A DNA stretch of 64,000 nt from Cyanophora paradoxa (lineage: Eukaryota > Glaucocystophyceae > Cyanophorales > Cyanophoraceae): contig QPMI01000522.1 of the NCBI GenBank assembly GCA_004431415.1, positions 186,001 through 250,000 of the forward strand, in the 5' to 3' direction. Each line of letters starts with the position of its first letter. Position 1 is the first letter of the stretch. The notes under the pieces are model-generated. The model saw nothing but the letters and a program-made list of their open reading frames with translations. It was not told where the DNA came from and did no database searches. Positions 48,615-57,981 of this stretch are shown piece by piece. The position numbers and the translations under genes are program-made.

Positions 48615-48928
48615 ATGGAGGGTGAAAAGTATTATGTTGATATTCCGTTTGATAAAAAAGACGTTGCGAAATCCCTCGGTGGAAAGTGGGATCGTGAGAA
48701 TTCATGCTGGTATGTCATGAAGAAAGATCACCCCCTATGCTCTCAGTTCAAAACTCTAAGCTATGAGCAAGTGTATCAAAGAAACGTGAAGGTTTACCTC
48801 GATATTCCTTATGAATTTAAGGATCAAGCGAAGGCTGAGAAAGCCCGCTGGGATCCGTTATGAAATCCTGGTATGTCATGGGTCTCGATCACCCGCTAAT
48901 GGGCAAGTTTCCGATCAAGGAGCATTAA
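48615..48928 (+). pseudogene. Tandem DUF5710-like protein with a frameshift in the second repeat (PLV)
   Basis: The first repeat is complete (KYYVDIPFDKKDVAKSLGGK, WDRENSCWYVMKKDHPL). The second begins VKVYLDIPYEFKDQAKAEKA-RWDP, then hits a stop; another frame continues VMKSWYVMGLDHPLMGKF to TAA 48926-48928. One missing base near 48851-48855 explains it. DUF5710 modules occur in plasmid and phage primase/helicase-like proteins; their role is not firmly known. Confidence 0.75.
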
Positions 48929-48953
48929 ATATATCTGTCGTTTTTTTCATTTT

Positions 48954-49344
48954 TTATGAAATTGGGAACCTTTGCTCGACCTGTAAGTCCCACTTTCGCA
49001 CTTTCAGCCTTTCCTGTATGAGATCGTTAATGTCCTGTGCTATACCCATTGTCTTCGCTTCGGCATTTGAGCCGCATGTAAAGATATCGATCGCTAATAG
49101 CCCCTGGTCGCTATAAGAGTGAGCTGTGGCATGCGACTCATCTAATAGAAAGCCAATCGCGAAACCGGGAGGGGAATTAGAGCCATCGAAAATGCATGTG
49201 TGCTGGTGCACGATGCGCATATTGCGATCTGTGATATATTGCGATAGGTTCGCTGTGATCCACTCGGCGCATGCCTCCGGGACTCAGTAAACGGCTCGGT
49301 TATATAGTCGAGCATAACGTGGTAGCCGCGGTATCGGAATCCAT
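48954..49344 (-). pseudogene. SpeD-type S-adenosylmethionine decarboxylase-like gene, frameshifted (PLV)
   Basis: The 3' reading frame (48954-49220 and in-frame codons further up) has the self-processing site of AdoMet decarboxylase, LLDESHATAHSYSDQG, followed by LLAIDIFTCG; the Ser after Glu would form the pyruvoyl cofactor. Upstream, RYRGYHVMLDYITEPFTES lies in another frame, joining near 49280 at a GGG (CCC in sense). A second shift may separate the ATG at 49342-49344. The total of about 125 residues equals the small prokaryotic SpeD. The product would make decarboxylated AdoMet for spermidine synthesis, a plausible auxiliary gene for packing DNA. It faces the DUF5710 gene. Confidence 0.78.
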
Positions 49345-49950
49345 TATTAATTATTTAACAAATATTTTAATGACCATATGATATCTACATGTGCGTGCTG
49401 GTCTCATCAAGACGGTCACGGCGCTATTTTCATTTTTGAATGGCGATGAGTTGGTGAAGAGATACAGGGGTTTGACGGTTTGTATGGCGGTTTTCGGCTT
49501 TTTGTTTTTTTGTTTTTTTGATTTTGTTTGTTTTTAGTTTTTGTTCGAACTCTGGGTTTTTTTGCATGTGACACCTGTTAACAGCTGTCAGTTTTTAGGT
49601 ATCCCCCCTTTCTAGACCTTTCTAGTAAACCGGTAGCCCCCCTTTCTAGACCTTTCTAGTAAATCGGTATTCCCCCTTTCTAGTGGCTTGTGATTGGTCG
49701 AATACCACAACAAAAACATTAATTACTACTTTGTGGCATGCTATATGTTTTCGGAATCGCCCCGATATGATGACCCCGAATATGTCGGTGACGCCGGTAT
49801 ATATATGTATATGTCGCCATATGAGAAAAAAAACAAAAAAACAAAAAAATCAAAGTTGTGCGGGATCACACACACGGAGGTTCGGACATATATACGAAAT
49901 ATATACATGACTTAATCGTTATAGTTTTTCATGGAACTCGCATGTAGTTT
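49345..49950. other. Gene-poor AT-rich stretch at the right end of the element
   Basis: It contains T-rich runs (GTTTTTTTGTTTTTTTGATT near 49503), a 34-bp tandem repeat (separate entry) and A-rich runs around 49825-49850. Overlapping small ORFs at 49683-49915 lack ATG support or family signals. It could be a replication or transcription control region. Confidence 0.55.
49598..49686. repeat. 34-bp tandem repeat, about 2.5 copies
   Basis: Units begin GGTATCCCCCCTTTCTAGAC, GGTAGCCCCCCTTTCTAGAC and GGTATTCCCCCTTTCTAGTG, each with one or two CTTTCTAG words. CTTTCTAG occurs five times in about 85 bp. Candidate iteron-type protein-binding array. Confidence 0.8.
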
Positions 49951-50170
49951 GCATGTATCTTGCATAGTGGGCGGGGCGCGAGTGGTTCCAGTGCATTAAA
50001 TGGAACATTTCGATTGAAGTCGCGAGTGTGTGCAGGTGGGCATTTTCGGCATGCTTGCTCATGCACAAACTTGCTTTCGTTATTTTTCATTGCTTGCGAT
50101 AAATCGATTAATCGTGTTCTATCGTCGTACTTTGTCGATTATCGTACTCTATCGGTGGGGTTCACCTTGA
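49951..50170. repeat. Right subterminal repeat blocks D, B and C
   Basis: D (49951-49992), B (50030-50077) and C (about 50098-50170) are inverted matches of the left blocks at 26237-26378, in a different order. C includes a TCGGTGGGTTCACCTTGA copy of the 20-bp subterminal repeat. Confidence 0.75.
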
Positions 50171-50190
50171 TTTCGTATTTGATCCATCCG

Positions 50191-50526
50191 GATTAAGGCT
50201 ATCGGTGGGGGTCACCTTGATTTTTCAATTTGGGTAACTGTAAACAGTCTGGAAACGATCGGGAACATTTCGTAAAAATAAGGGTCTTACTGTCCTTACT
50301 GAGAAATCGAGAGAGGGTTTTAGGGCTTACTGAGAATGGTAAGGAATTAGAAAAATGAAGAATGAAAGGGTTTCGTGATTGGTTTCAGTAAGGAGAGGTT
50401 AGATGTTTGAAAAATGTAGTGTGGCTCAGTGCGAATTTGTGATTTTGTGACTGAGATTCGTGATGCTGTAAATGTGCTTATTGAAAATGGTCGCGCGCAA
50501 TTGGTGGGGGTGACCTGCATGCGAGC
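50191..50526. repeat. Right terminal inverted repeat
   Basis: Partner of 25479-25823. It starts GATTAAGGCTATCGGTGGGG and ends TGCATGCGAGC, directly before CACGCC. The CTTACTG words are conserved, suggesting a role in end recognition, replication initiation or both. Confidence 0.93.
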
Positions 50527-50532
50527 CACGCC
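50527..50532. repeat. Target site duplication, right copy (CACGCC)
   Basis: Directly follows the right TIR and is followed by ATGGAGAACCC, the continuation of the interrupted host sequence. Confidence 0.85.
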
Positions 50533-50583
50533 ATGGAGAACCCAGACTTTGCATTTGACTACTGATGTCGATCTGAACATGAC
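50533..50583 (+). pseudogene. Duplicated 3' end of the Pro/Ala/Ser-rich gene, right part
   Basis: ATGGAGAACCCAGACTTTGC continues the sequence broken at 25478, and the stop and 3' flank (TGATGTCGATCTGAACATGA) match 22334-22355. Weaker similarity continues to about 50900 (TTTCCGAGAAG, AAGTTCAAAAAAGGCG and the G-rich tract), as after the parent gene. Confidence 0.85.
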
Positions 50584-50965
50584 AAAAATTTGAAAATGGC
50601 CATGGCTGCTGCACATGTCGTCTGTCCCCTCATCCGCATGGCCTCAAGTGCAAAAGTCACTCCGACGTTCTTCCCAGGCGCTAGCTATATATATAGCTAT
50701 AGGGTTTCAGGGCTTCCAAACAAGTCGGGGACCCGGGGGCTATATATGGTTTCCGAGAAGGGGCTAGGGGCTAGGGTTATAGGGCTATGTACGGTTTCCA
50801 AGAAGTTCAAAAAAGGCGTGGGGCGAGGGGGCCGGGCGATCGCGAGCAAGGGGAGGGCGGGGGCCGGGGGCCCGGGGGAGGGGGGGGAGGGGGCGAAGGG
50901 GAGGGGGAAGGGGTGGAAGGGGGGATCCGGAGGGACTCGGGGAGGGGGCTGCAATATTAAATTAA

Positions 50966-51482
50966 TTTGCCGAGGCGGCTCGCCGAGGCGGGGCGCGCGG
51001 CGCTGGCGCTGCGGGCCCGAGCGGAGGCGGCGGAGGGCCAGTCGGCCGCCCTCTCCGGGCGCCTTGAGCACGCCCTGGAGGTGCGAAAATGGACTCAATT
51101 TCCGAGGGTGTAACGTTAACGGATATCGATATTTTGCGGGCAGGTCGGCGAGGCGAGGCTGGGCGGGATGACGGCGGGCGAGCTGCTCGGCCTCTCGCGG
51201 CGCCTGCAGCAGGCCTCGGAGCACGTGGCGGAGCGCTTCGCCCGCGCCGCCGCCCGCGAGGCCGCCGGCGCCGCGGCGCGCCCGCCCCCGCCCCCGGCGA
51301 CCTTCGACTGCGGGGTCTGCCTGGAGGCGCGGCCGCTGGCGGCGCGGCGGGCGGTCGTGCCCTGCGTGCACGTGCACGTCTTCTGCCTCTCCTGCCTCAC
51401 TTCTGTCCGCTCGCGGGGTGACCCCTGCCCCACCTGCCGCGGCGAGATCCGCGACGTCAGCCCCGTCCATGACGGCCTCTGA
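50966..51482 (+). CDS. RING-finger (C3HC4) protein, 3' exons
   Basis: Two exons are read. 50966-51078 gives a helical segment (RLAEAGRAALALRARAEAAE), spliced at GTGCGAAAATGG. After GCGGGCAG (51140-51145), VGEARLGGMTAGELLGLSRR, an Ala-rich stretch and the RING follow: FDCGVCLEAR, CVHVHVFCLSCL and CPTCRG, stop at 51480-51482. The metal ligands are complete, so an E3 ubiquitin ligase or adaptor is expected. The 5' end is not found; it may lie in the G-rich sequence after the duplicated gene end, or the gene may be a 5'-truncated duplicate. Confidence 0.65.
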
Positions 51483-52376
51483 CGAGCTTTAGCTGGGACC
51501 TCGAGCTCGCTTTGGCGCCGGCGACCTCTTCATCGTCTTCTGGATCTTGCGTTAACGTTAGTGCGGCCGCTATGAAATTTGCACTCGATCGCGATCTCAT
51601 GATCACGATCGTGCACGCTTCAAAAAATTCGCAACGTTCACTAAATTCCAATTCTGCGAAATTCGAAGGACGCGCGAAGGGGCTCGCGCTCTCCCACCTG
51701 CATGCCGTGGCAAGCAGCTGCAATTTGCGGCGCCCCACCGTAGTCTCTCAAACAAATCCGACCAGTAGATAATTGCGATCTTCAAATAGTATGTAAGCGC
51801 TGTACGAAATAACTGTTCATTAAGCTTAAGCAAGCGGAGAAGAATGCGTGAGAATCGCAGGGATGGTTAAAGGTCGAGACTGTATATATCTATGAGGTAC
51901 TTTAGCTATATAACTATAGCTATTATATAGCTACCGTGTCATTCATAACAATGATCGACACTGCACGATGTGGAAAAGAGAGCCCGGCCCGTTCGGATCT
52001 AGAAGCGGCGGAATCAAGCCTGCTCAAGTTGATACTATGCGGAACTGAAATGTAGCTATAGTCTCAGTTTTGCGTCACTAGTTATATGCATTAGACTAGC
52101 TATAGTAGAACTATATAGGAAAGAACAGCGCCTGTACTATTCCCGCGCCACCGCCGGTGCGCAAAGGATTAGAAAGCAGCAAACAGGAAATTAAAATAGA
52201 TGTTCAGGTATATATATAACTGTGGTCGATAGCACTAGTTGTATAGTAGTAGCAGTAGTAGAATAAGCGCTAATTATAAGCTATCGGGCGCCCGAGCCCC
52301 GGGTTGGGGGCGGAGCCAACCAGCCGGCCAGCCAGCCAGCCGGCCAGCCGGCTCGCTCGCCCGGCCGGCCGGCCGG
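51483..52376. other. 0.9 kb intergenic
   Basis: No gene seen. AT-rich tracts with TATATAGCTATA-like palindromes (51880-51930, 52050-52120) and a CAGCCAGCCGGCCAG low-complexity run just before the next stop codon (52318-52375). CGCCCCACCGTAGTCTCTCAAA near 51729 also occurs at about 6936. Confidence 0.5.
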
Positions 52377-55300
52377 CTAGGGCTGGAGCTCGAAGGGGGC
52401 CGGCTCGGGGAAGAAGGCGGCGAACCAGGCGCGGAGGGGCGCCTCCAGCGCCCGCGCCTTGTCCGGCGCCAGGTCGTCGTTCACGCAGAAGAAGGCCGGG
52501 CGCGTCGCCACGATCGGGAAGAGCTTCGTCACCAGCTGCGCTTGATTATGTGAGCTTAAGCAAGTAAGCTTTAGCTTAATTAATATAAGATAGAGTAAGC
52601 TTAGTTATGTCATCAGCTGCGCAGTTATGTAAGCTTAAGCCCTCCTGTTCTGCTCTAGGAAGAGGGCGGGTCGGAAGGGTCGGAAGGAAGGAAGAAAGGG
52701 AGGGAGGGAGGGAGGACCGTGGTGGGGAGGATGGTCTTGAGGGTGATGAAGAAGGTGTGGAAGCGGTCCGCCTCGAGCTTGGGGAGCTGGGCCCCCGGCG
52801 GCGTCGGCGGCACCCCGCCCGGCGGCACGTACGGCGGCGCCGCCGGCCACTCGCGCTCCGGGGTCGTCTTGTAGCGCGCGAGCAGCGGCCAGCGCGCCTC
52901 GGCGGCCGGCGTGCGCAGGAGCTCGCCGTAGAGCGCCGCCGCCGCGTGCGCCGCCGAGCGGGGCGCCAGAGCCAGCGCGTCCTCCAGCTGGGTACACGTA
53001 CGTTCGGCTGGGGTACGGGAGCGGGGGCGGGGGGAAGAAGCGGCGCACGGGGACGGAGGGCTCGGGCCCGGAGCGGGGCCACTGGTCCTCGCGGGCCCAC
53101 GGCGCCCCCTGGAACCGCCGGAAGAGCGGCCGCCTGCCCCGCCGCTCCACCTAACAGACAGCAGCAACGGCTCAGGGAGCGGGCGGGGAGGGAGGGAGAA
53201 GGGAGAAGGGGCGCACCTCGCCCCGGAGGTCGGCCGCGTATCGGAGGAGGGCCGCGAGGGCCTCGGTCGCCGCCTTCTGTTTCTCCTTGTCCCCGGCGCC
53301 GGCCCCGGCGCCGACCCCGCCGGCCGCCGCCGGGAGGAGGGCCCTCAGATGGCCGGGAAGCGCCTCCAGCTCGCCCCTGTCCAGCGCCCCGTCCCCGTCC
53401 CGGTCCCTGGGGTACAGGGTTCATCGGGAGGGGGCGGGGGAGGAGCGCGGGAGGGAGGGGTACGGGGCACCAGAGGTCGGCGGCGACGGCGCGCAGGGAC
53501 TCCTCCGCGTACCGCTCGACGAGGAGGTGCGGCGCCAGGAAGAACACGTGCGCGTCCTGCGGAAGGAAGGGGGGGGGAGTACGCGCGTTGGAAGGGGGGA
53601 GGGGAGGGGAGGCGAGGGGGTACGGGAAAAGGACCTCCTTGGAGCGGAAGCGGCGGCGGGCCTGGGCGCGGAGGGCGTCGGGCCACGTCTCCGCGACCTG
53701 TCCGGGGGCGAGGCGGGGGAAGTGAGGGCGGGCCGGAGGAAGTTAGCCGCAGAGCGGGGCGGGGGCGGGGGCGGGGGCGGGGGCGGGGGCGGGGGCGGAG
53801 CGGGGGCGGGGGCGGGGCGGCGCACCTCCCTCAGGACGGCGACCTCGTGGAGGCGCGGCATGTGCGAGACGTACCCCCGCTGCGCCTTCCCGAAACGCTC
53901 GTCTGCGATGCCGCGTCGGGGGTACGCGAAAGGTGGAGGGCGTTTGAGGGGGAAGGGGTCACCGAGGAGGCGGTTGCTGTTGATGAGGGCGTCCCACTCG
54001 GCCTGGAGGCGGCGGCCGGTGCCTCCTCCCGCCCCGGCCCCCGCCCCGGCTTCGAGCTCGGCCCGCTTGACGCGCCACAGCGCCGAGTCCACGGGGGCCT
54101 GCACGCGCCGCTCAGGAAAGGAAGGAAGGAAGGGAAGGGGCGTTCTGGGCTCCGGCGCACGCGGGAGGCGGGGTCGGTCTCCTTGGCGCCGACGGGCAGG
54201 TGGGACTCGAGGAGGAGGCGGAAGCCGCGGCGCGGGGACCAGAGCTCCGCCAGCGCCAGCGGCCGCCCGACGAACATGTCGTCGTTGAAGAACAGCGCGC
54301 GCTGCGAACGAAGAAGTAAGGAGAGGCGGGGGGGGGGAGAAGACGGGGGGTAGGGGCGCCTTGGAGATCCCGGGGATGCGGTGCAGCTGCGCCTCGATGG
54401 CGAAGGAATTGAAGACGGGCAGCGCGTCCCCCTGAAGCGGGGGCGGGGCTCGAAATTCCAAGCGGGGATGAAGGGGGCGGGGGGGGGGGGGGGGAACGAA
54501 AGAAAGGGGGTACCTCCTCGAAGAGGGTGCGGTGGTCGACGACGACGACGCGGCGGCGGCGCCCGTCGCGCCCGACGAACTCGACGGCGTCCGACCCGTC
54601 CTGCGCCGTGCTCGGCGCCAGCCACGCCGGCCGCTGGCCGTCCGTCACGATGTACACGTTCCTGCGCGGCGGGGTACGCGATCACGCGGAGCTGGGGGGG
54701 GGGTACGCGGGGGGGGGGTACGCGTACGCACCCCGTCCAGTTCGTGTACTGAAAGACGCTCCGTAGGCTGAACTTGAGCTCGTCGCGCTCGACGAACCTG
54801 TACCCCGTTACGTCGGGAACGGCGGGCGCCCTGGACGTCGACGGCGGGGCGCCCACCTGTTGGCGCCGTTGTCGCTGGTCTCGGCGGGCTTGCCGATCAC
54901 GGGCTTGCCGTTCGCGGGCTTGCTGCTGCTCGCGACCGGGATTTCCGATGTGTGCGCCTCGCGCCGCCGCGCCCACGCCGGGTCGCTCCCGTTCACCCTG
55001 CGGCCGCGCGCGGCCGAGGCGTCTCGCCGCGTCGCCGAGGGCGCGGGCGGGCGGGCGAGCGGGCGGGCGCACCACGTGTACACGACGTCGACGAGGTCGT
55101 CCGAGGCATCCGAGGCGCCGGCCGCCGCCCCCGCCGCCGCCCCCGCCGCGCGCTCCTCCCGCTCGGCCGCCGAGAAGCGCGTCAGCTCCGCCCGCACCGC
55201 GCGCAGCACCTGCGCCGCAACGCGCGGGCGCCGGTCGGCGGGAGCGGGAACGGGAGCTGGGGCGGGGGCGAGGGCGGCAGGTATAGAAGGCCTAAGGGCG

Positions 55301-56213
55301 GCGGGGGAGGGGGTGGAGAAGGGGGGAGCGGCCATACCCGCTCAGAGGATGCGAGCTTGGCCATGAGGCGCTCCGCGGAGACGTCCGCCGCGGCGCCGCC
55401 CGCGCTCAGCTCGAGCCCCGCCACGGCCCGCAGCAGCGGCTCGACCCCGGCCGGCGGCGGCCAGAGCGGCTCGTCCGCCGCCGCCGCTTTGTCGGGGGCC
55501 TCCCCTGCAGCGAGCGAGCAAGAGTGAGGTGGGGAGGCGGGGGAGGGCGCGGACGCCGCTGACCGGTACCCGCGGTGGTGGTGTTGGCGCCCGCGGCGGC
55601 CGCGGGGACCGCTGCCGGCCTCCGGCGGGACGCAAGGACGGCGTAGCCGCGGTCCAGGGTTTTCAAGAGCTTCTCCGACTCGAGGGTCTCGACTGCGGAC
55701 GTCGACGGCCCCCTCTCGCCGAGGCCCGTACTGCACTGCAGCTGCCTGTTCGCGCGAAGCGAGAAGCCAGTGATTGTGATCATGCAAGACACAAGCGCAA
55801 ACGTGAACTGCGCGGCGAAGATCAGGCCTAGGAGGCTTCAGGGACAAGAAGGGACAGGCGCCGGCGGGGCCGGGACGAACCAAAAGTTTGAACGCGCGCT
55901 CTGCGGGACCGGAGCTCGAGCCTCCTTTCGCGTGGGAGCCGTACGGGTTTGGGGAGCGATGGCTCTGCGTATGGCTTCCTGGTCTGAGAGTTGACCGCGC
56001 GCCACGTCCATACCGCGCGGCCGCGGGTCGCTGCAGGAGCAAAGCGCCGATGGCGCTGGCGACGATGGAGACTCCTAGCGCAAAAGCAGAGGCTCCCTCG
56101 CGCAGCGCCGAAGCGAAGTCGCTGGCGGTGACCACAGAAGTCGGCAGGTCTGACACGACGGCAACCCTCCCGCACTCCGGGTCGGAATCCTCCCTGCCGT
56201 TTTCGTGGCCCAT
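52377..56213 (-). CDS. Stealth-type hexose-phosphate transferase, GNPTAB-like (multi-exon)
   Basis: Minus-strand exons give, in order: an N-terminal membrane helix (LIFAAQFTFALVSCMITITG), DDLVDVVYTW joined to VNGSDPAWARRREAH (Stealth CR1), LKFSLRSVFQYTNWTG and NVYIVTDGQRPAWL, LPVFNSFAIEAQLHRIPGIS and LFFNDDMFVGRPL (CR2), GYVSHMPRLHEVAVLREV and HVFFLAPHLLVERYAEE (CR3), an EF-hand (DRDGDGALDRGELEALPG), and ARPAFFCVNDDLAPDKARA (CR4) to TAG 52377-52379. All four Stealth blocks and the EF-hand match GNPTAB, which puts GlcNAc-1-phosphate on lysosomal glycans in the Golgi. Substrate here is unknown; secreted phosphoglycans are also possible. The first exon near 56213 is least certain. Confidence 0.85.
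53757..53820. repeat. GGGGGC hexamer array in a GNPTAB-like intron
   Basis: About ten GGGGGC units. Regular G-runs on the plus strand, C-runs on the transcribed (sense) strand. Confidence 0.85.
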
Positions 56214-57358
56214 CGCGGCTGCAGCTGATGCTCCGCTATTCCATCAGTCTGTGCCAGCTATTCTATTAAGCTTGCAGCAGGCCTATAGGCCTAGGTGTTG
56301 CGCGCCTCGACTTCGATCGGAGCTCCTGCTGGCTAGCTATCTCCTGCGCATACTGCTGCTCCTCGCGCTGCTGCTGCTGCTGCTGCTGCTGATGGTGCTG
56401 CTGCTGCTGCTGCTGCTGCTGCGTGCGCCGTGCGCTGCTCGAGCTCCCGCCGCCTCCCAGACGTCCGCGCGCGCGCGGATGCACATGTACAGATCGATCG
56501 GAATTACGGCCGGCGACGCGAACGTCGCGAAGGCACGCAATCGTGGTAAGTCGACGTCTTCCATTGCATACAATTACTATTGATCGGTTTCGGAGCTTGC
56601 AATATTGTGAACCTCTGACGCTCATATATGTTTACATTTTTTTTCACAAAGCCCATATCAAGGGCGGTGGCGATTGTATTTGTTCAGTAACATCATCGTA
56701 CGCACTACCGGTTCGGAATAGGCCGAACTCTGGGTCAGAGCATAACCTGAGGCCGGAACACAGGGATAGGCGCCTCGACGCTACAGCTGAGCGTTTCTCT
56801 TGTGGGGGGAGGCGTGGGAGGGGGTCGTAGGTGTGAGTGTAGACGTACAGTTGGGAGTCGTGGCGCCATGGGGGCCAAGCTTATCAGTCAGGGGAGAGCG
56901 GGGCGGGGAGGGAGGGGGGGAGGGGAGCGGCGCGGGCTAGGGTAGCGGGCGCGCCCCCGATTTTTATTGCGTGTGGGGCGCGGGTGGGTGTGGGCCGGGT
57001 AGGGGCTTTATCGGGTATGCCGCGGCCGCGGGGACGGGCGGTGGCGGGCGGGGTGGCACCCTAGGAGGGTCAGGGGACAGAGGGGCGTGGCGGGGGCGCA
57101 GGCCGTGGAGCTAGTCTGTCGCAAGCGTCCGGGCCGGAGAGATGCTTAGGGAGTGGGGCGAACCCGTAGGCGGGCAAGGCTTAATGCGAGGGCGGGTAGG
57201 GGGTGTCATTGCTTCATGGAGCTATCTAACTCAGAGAGGAGGGCGGCGGGCTTGTCACAAGGCCCTTTCTTCGGCAGTCATGCTACCGCAAATTGTAGAG
57301 AGAGGAAAGAGAAAGAAATCGGGGGCCGAAAGGGTAAAAGTGCCGAGAGAGGAAATTT
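56214..57358. other. 1.1 kb intergenic with a CTG/CAG run
   Basis: Between the 5' end of the Stealth gene and the 3' end of the Ala-rich gene. ORFs with Gln runs on the minus strand come from the triplet repeat and show no family. A G-rich tract covers 56800-57100. Confidence 0.5.
56367..56422. repeat. CTG trinucleotide repeat
   Basis: About 18 CTG units interrupted once by ATGGTG. On the minus strand this would encode Gln runs (CAG). Confidence 0.9.
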
Positions 57359-57981
57359 CTACGCTGCCGCGTTGTCGGCGGCGGCCGCCCGGCGGCCGGC
57401 CAGGAGGGCCTCGATGGCGGCGGGGCCCCCGAGGGCCCAGGTGAGCTCGGCGAGCACGCGCTGGGCCGCCTGGTAGTTGGTAAGCGAGATGGTGGCCGGC
57501 CCAGGGCCGGGGCGGGGCCGGGCCCGGGGCGGCGCGGGGCGGCGGCCGGTGCCGGGGCGGCGGCGGCGGCGACGGCGGCGGCAGCGGCGGCGGCGGCAGC
57601 AGCGGCAGCGGTGGCGGCGTTGGCGGCAGCAGCGGGGGCGGCCGCGGCGGCCGCGGCGGCGGGGGCGGGGGCGGCGGCACCGCCCTCGCGCTTCTTGACG
57701 GCGTCGGGGCCGAAGCGCTCGATCGCGCGCTTGTGGGACTGGGCGGCGATGTCCGCCGCGAGCTGGGCGGCCTCCTCGGGGGTCTTGTCCTCGTTAAGGG
57801 CGCTGAGGCGGTTGAGCCGGCGCGCCCCCGTCGAGTGGCCGGGGCGGTAGGACGCGCGGCCACCCCGTCGGGGTAGTTGATGCGGTGCTCCCGGGATCGA
57901 GATCTTCTTGCTGTTCTTGGTGGCCTCGAGGGCCACCGAGTCGGGGCCGCCCCCTATAGCTATATATATGCAAATGATCAT
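57359..57981 (-). CDS. Ala-rich protein of unknown function
   Basis: The upstream part (57700-57950) reads DSVALEATKNSKKISIPGAP and NEDKTPEEAAQLAADIAAQS-HKRAIERFG, a plausible folded segment. A long Ala/Pro tract follows, and the last part reads TISLTNYQAAQRVLAELTWA and LGGPAAIEALLAGRRA to TAG 57359-57361, in a different frame. An intron or frame change in the Ala/Pro tract is needed. No start was chosen with confidence; MIICIYIAI at 57981 is simply the first ATG. Confidence 0.4.

Larger units (their letters stand above)
25479..50526. mobile_element. Endogenous polinton-like virus (PLV), complete with TIRs and target duplication
   Basis: A 25,048-bp block of lower GC bounded by terminal inverted repeats starting GCTCGC and ending GCGAGC, flanked on both sides by CACGCC. 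It encodes a major capsid protein candidate, two minor capsid/penton paralogues, an A32/FtsK-type packaging ATPase, a polymerase-helicase fusion, a retroviral-type integrase, several fibres and accessory enzymes. This gene set matches the polinton/virophage/PLV group (Preplasmiviricota) rather than a transposon without capsid. No Ulp1-type maturation protease was seen. Removing the element and one CACGCC recreates the sequence of the sibling copy at 22304-22320. Only the integrase end shows frameshifts. Confidence 0.93.

Noticed and set aside
49683-49915. Two overlapping 73-75 residue ORFs at the right end of the element
   Set aside because: One lacks an ATG start, they exclude each other, and the DNA is dominated by TATA and A-run repeats.
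25479-50526. Classification as mavirus-type virophage proper
   Set aside because: No Ulp1-type protease and no mavirus-type separate PolB were seen; the MCP is short and the replicase differs. PLV is the safer label, although a virophage-like lifestyle is not excluded.
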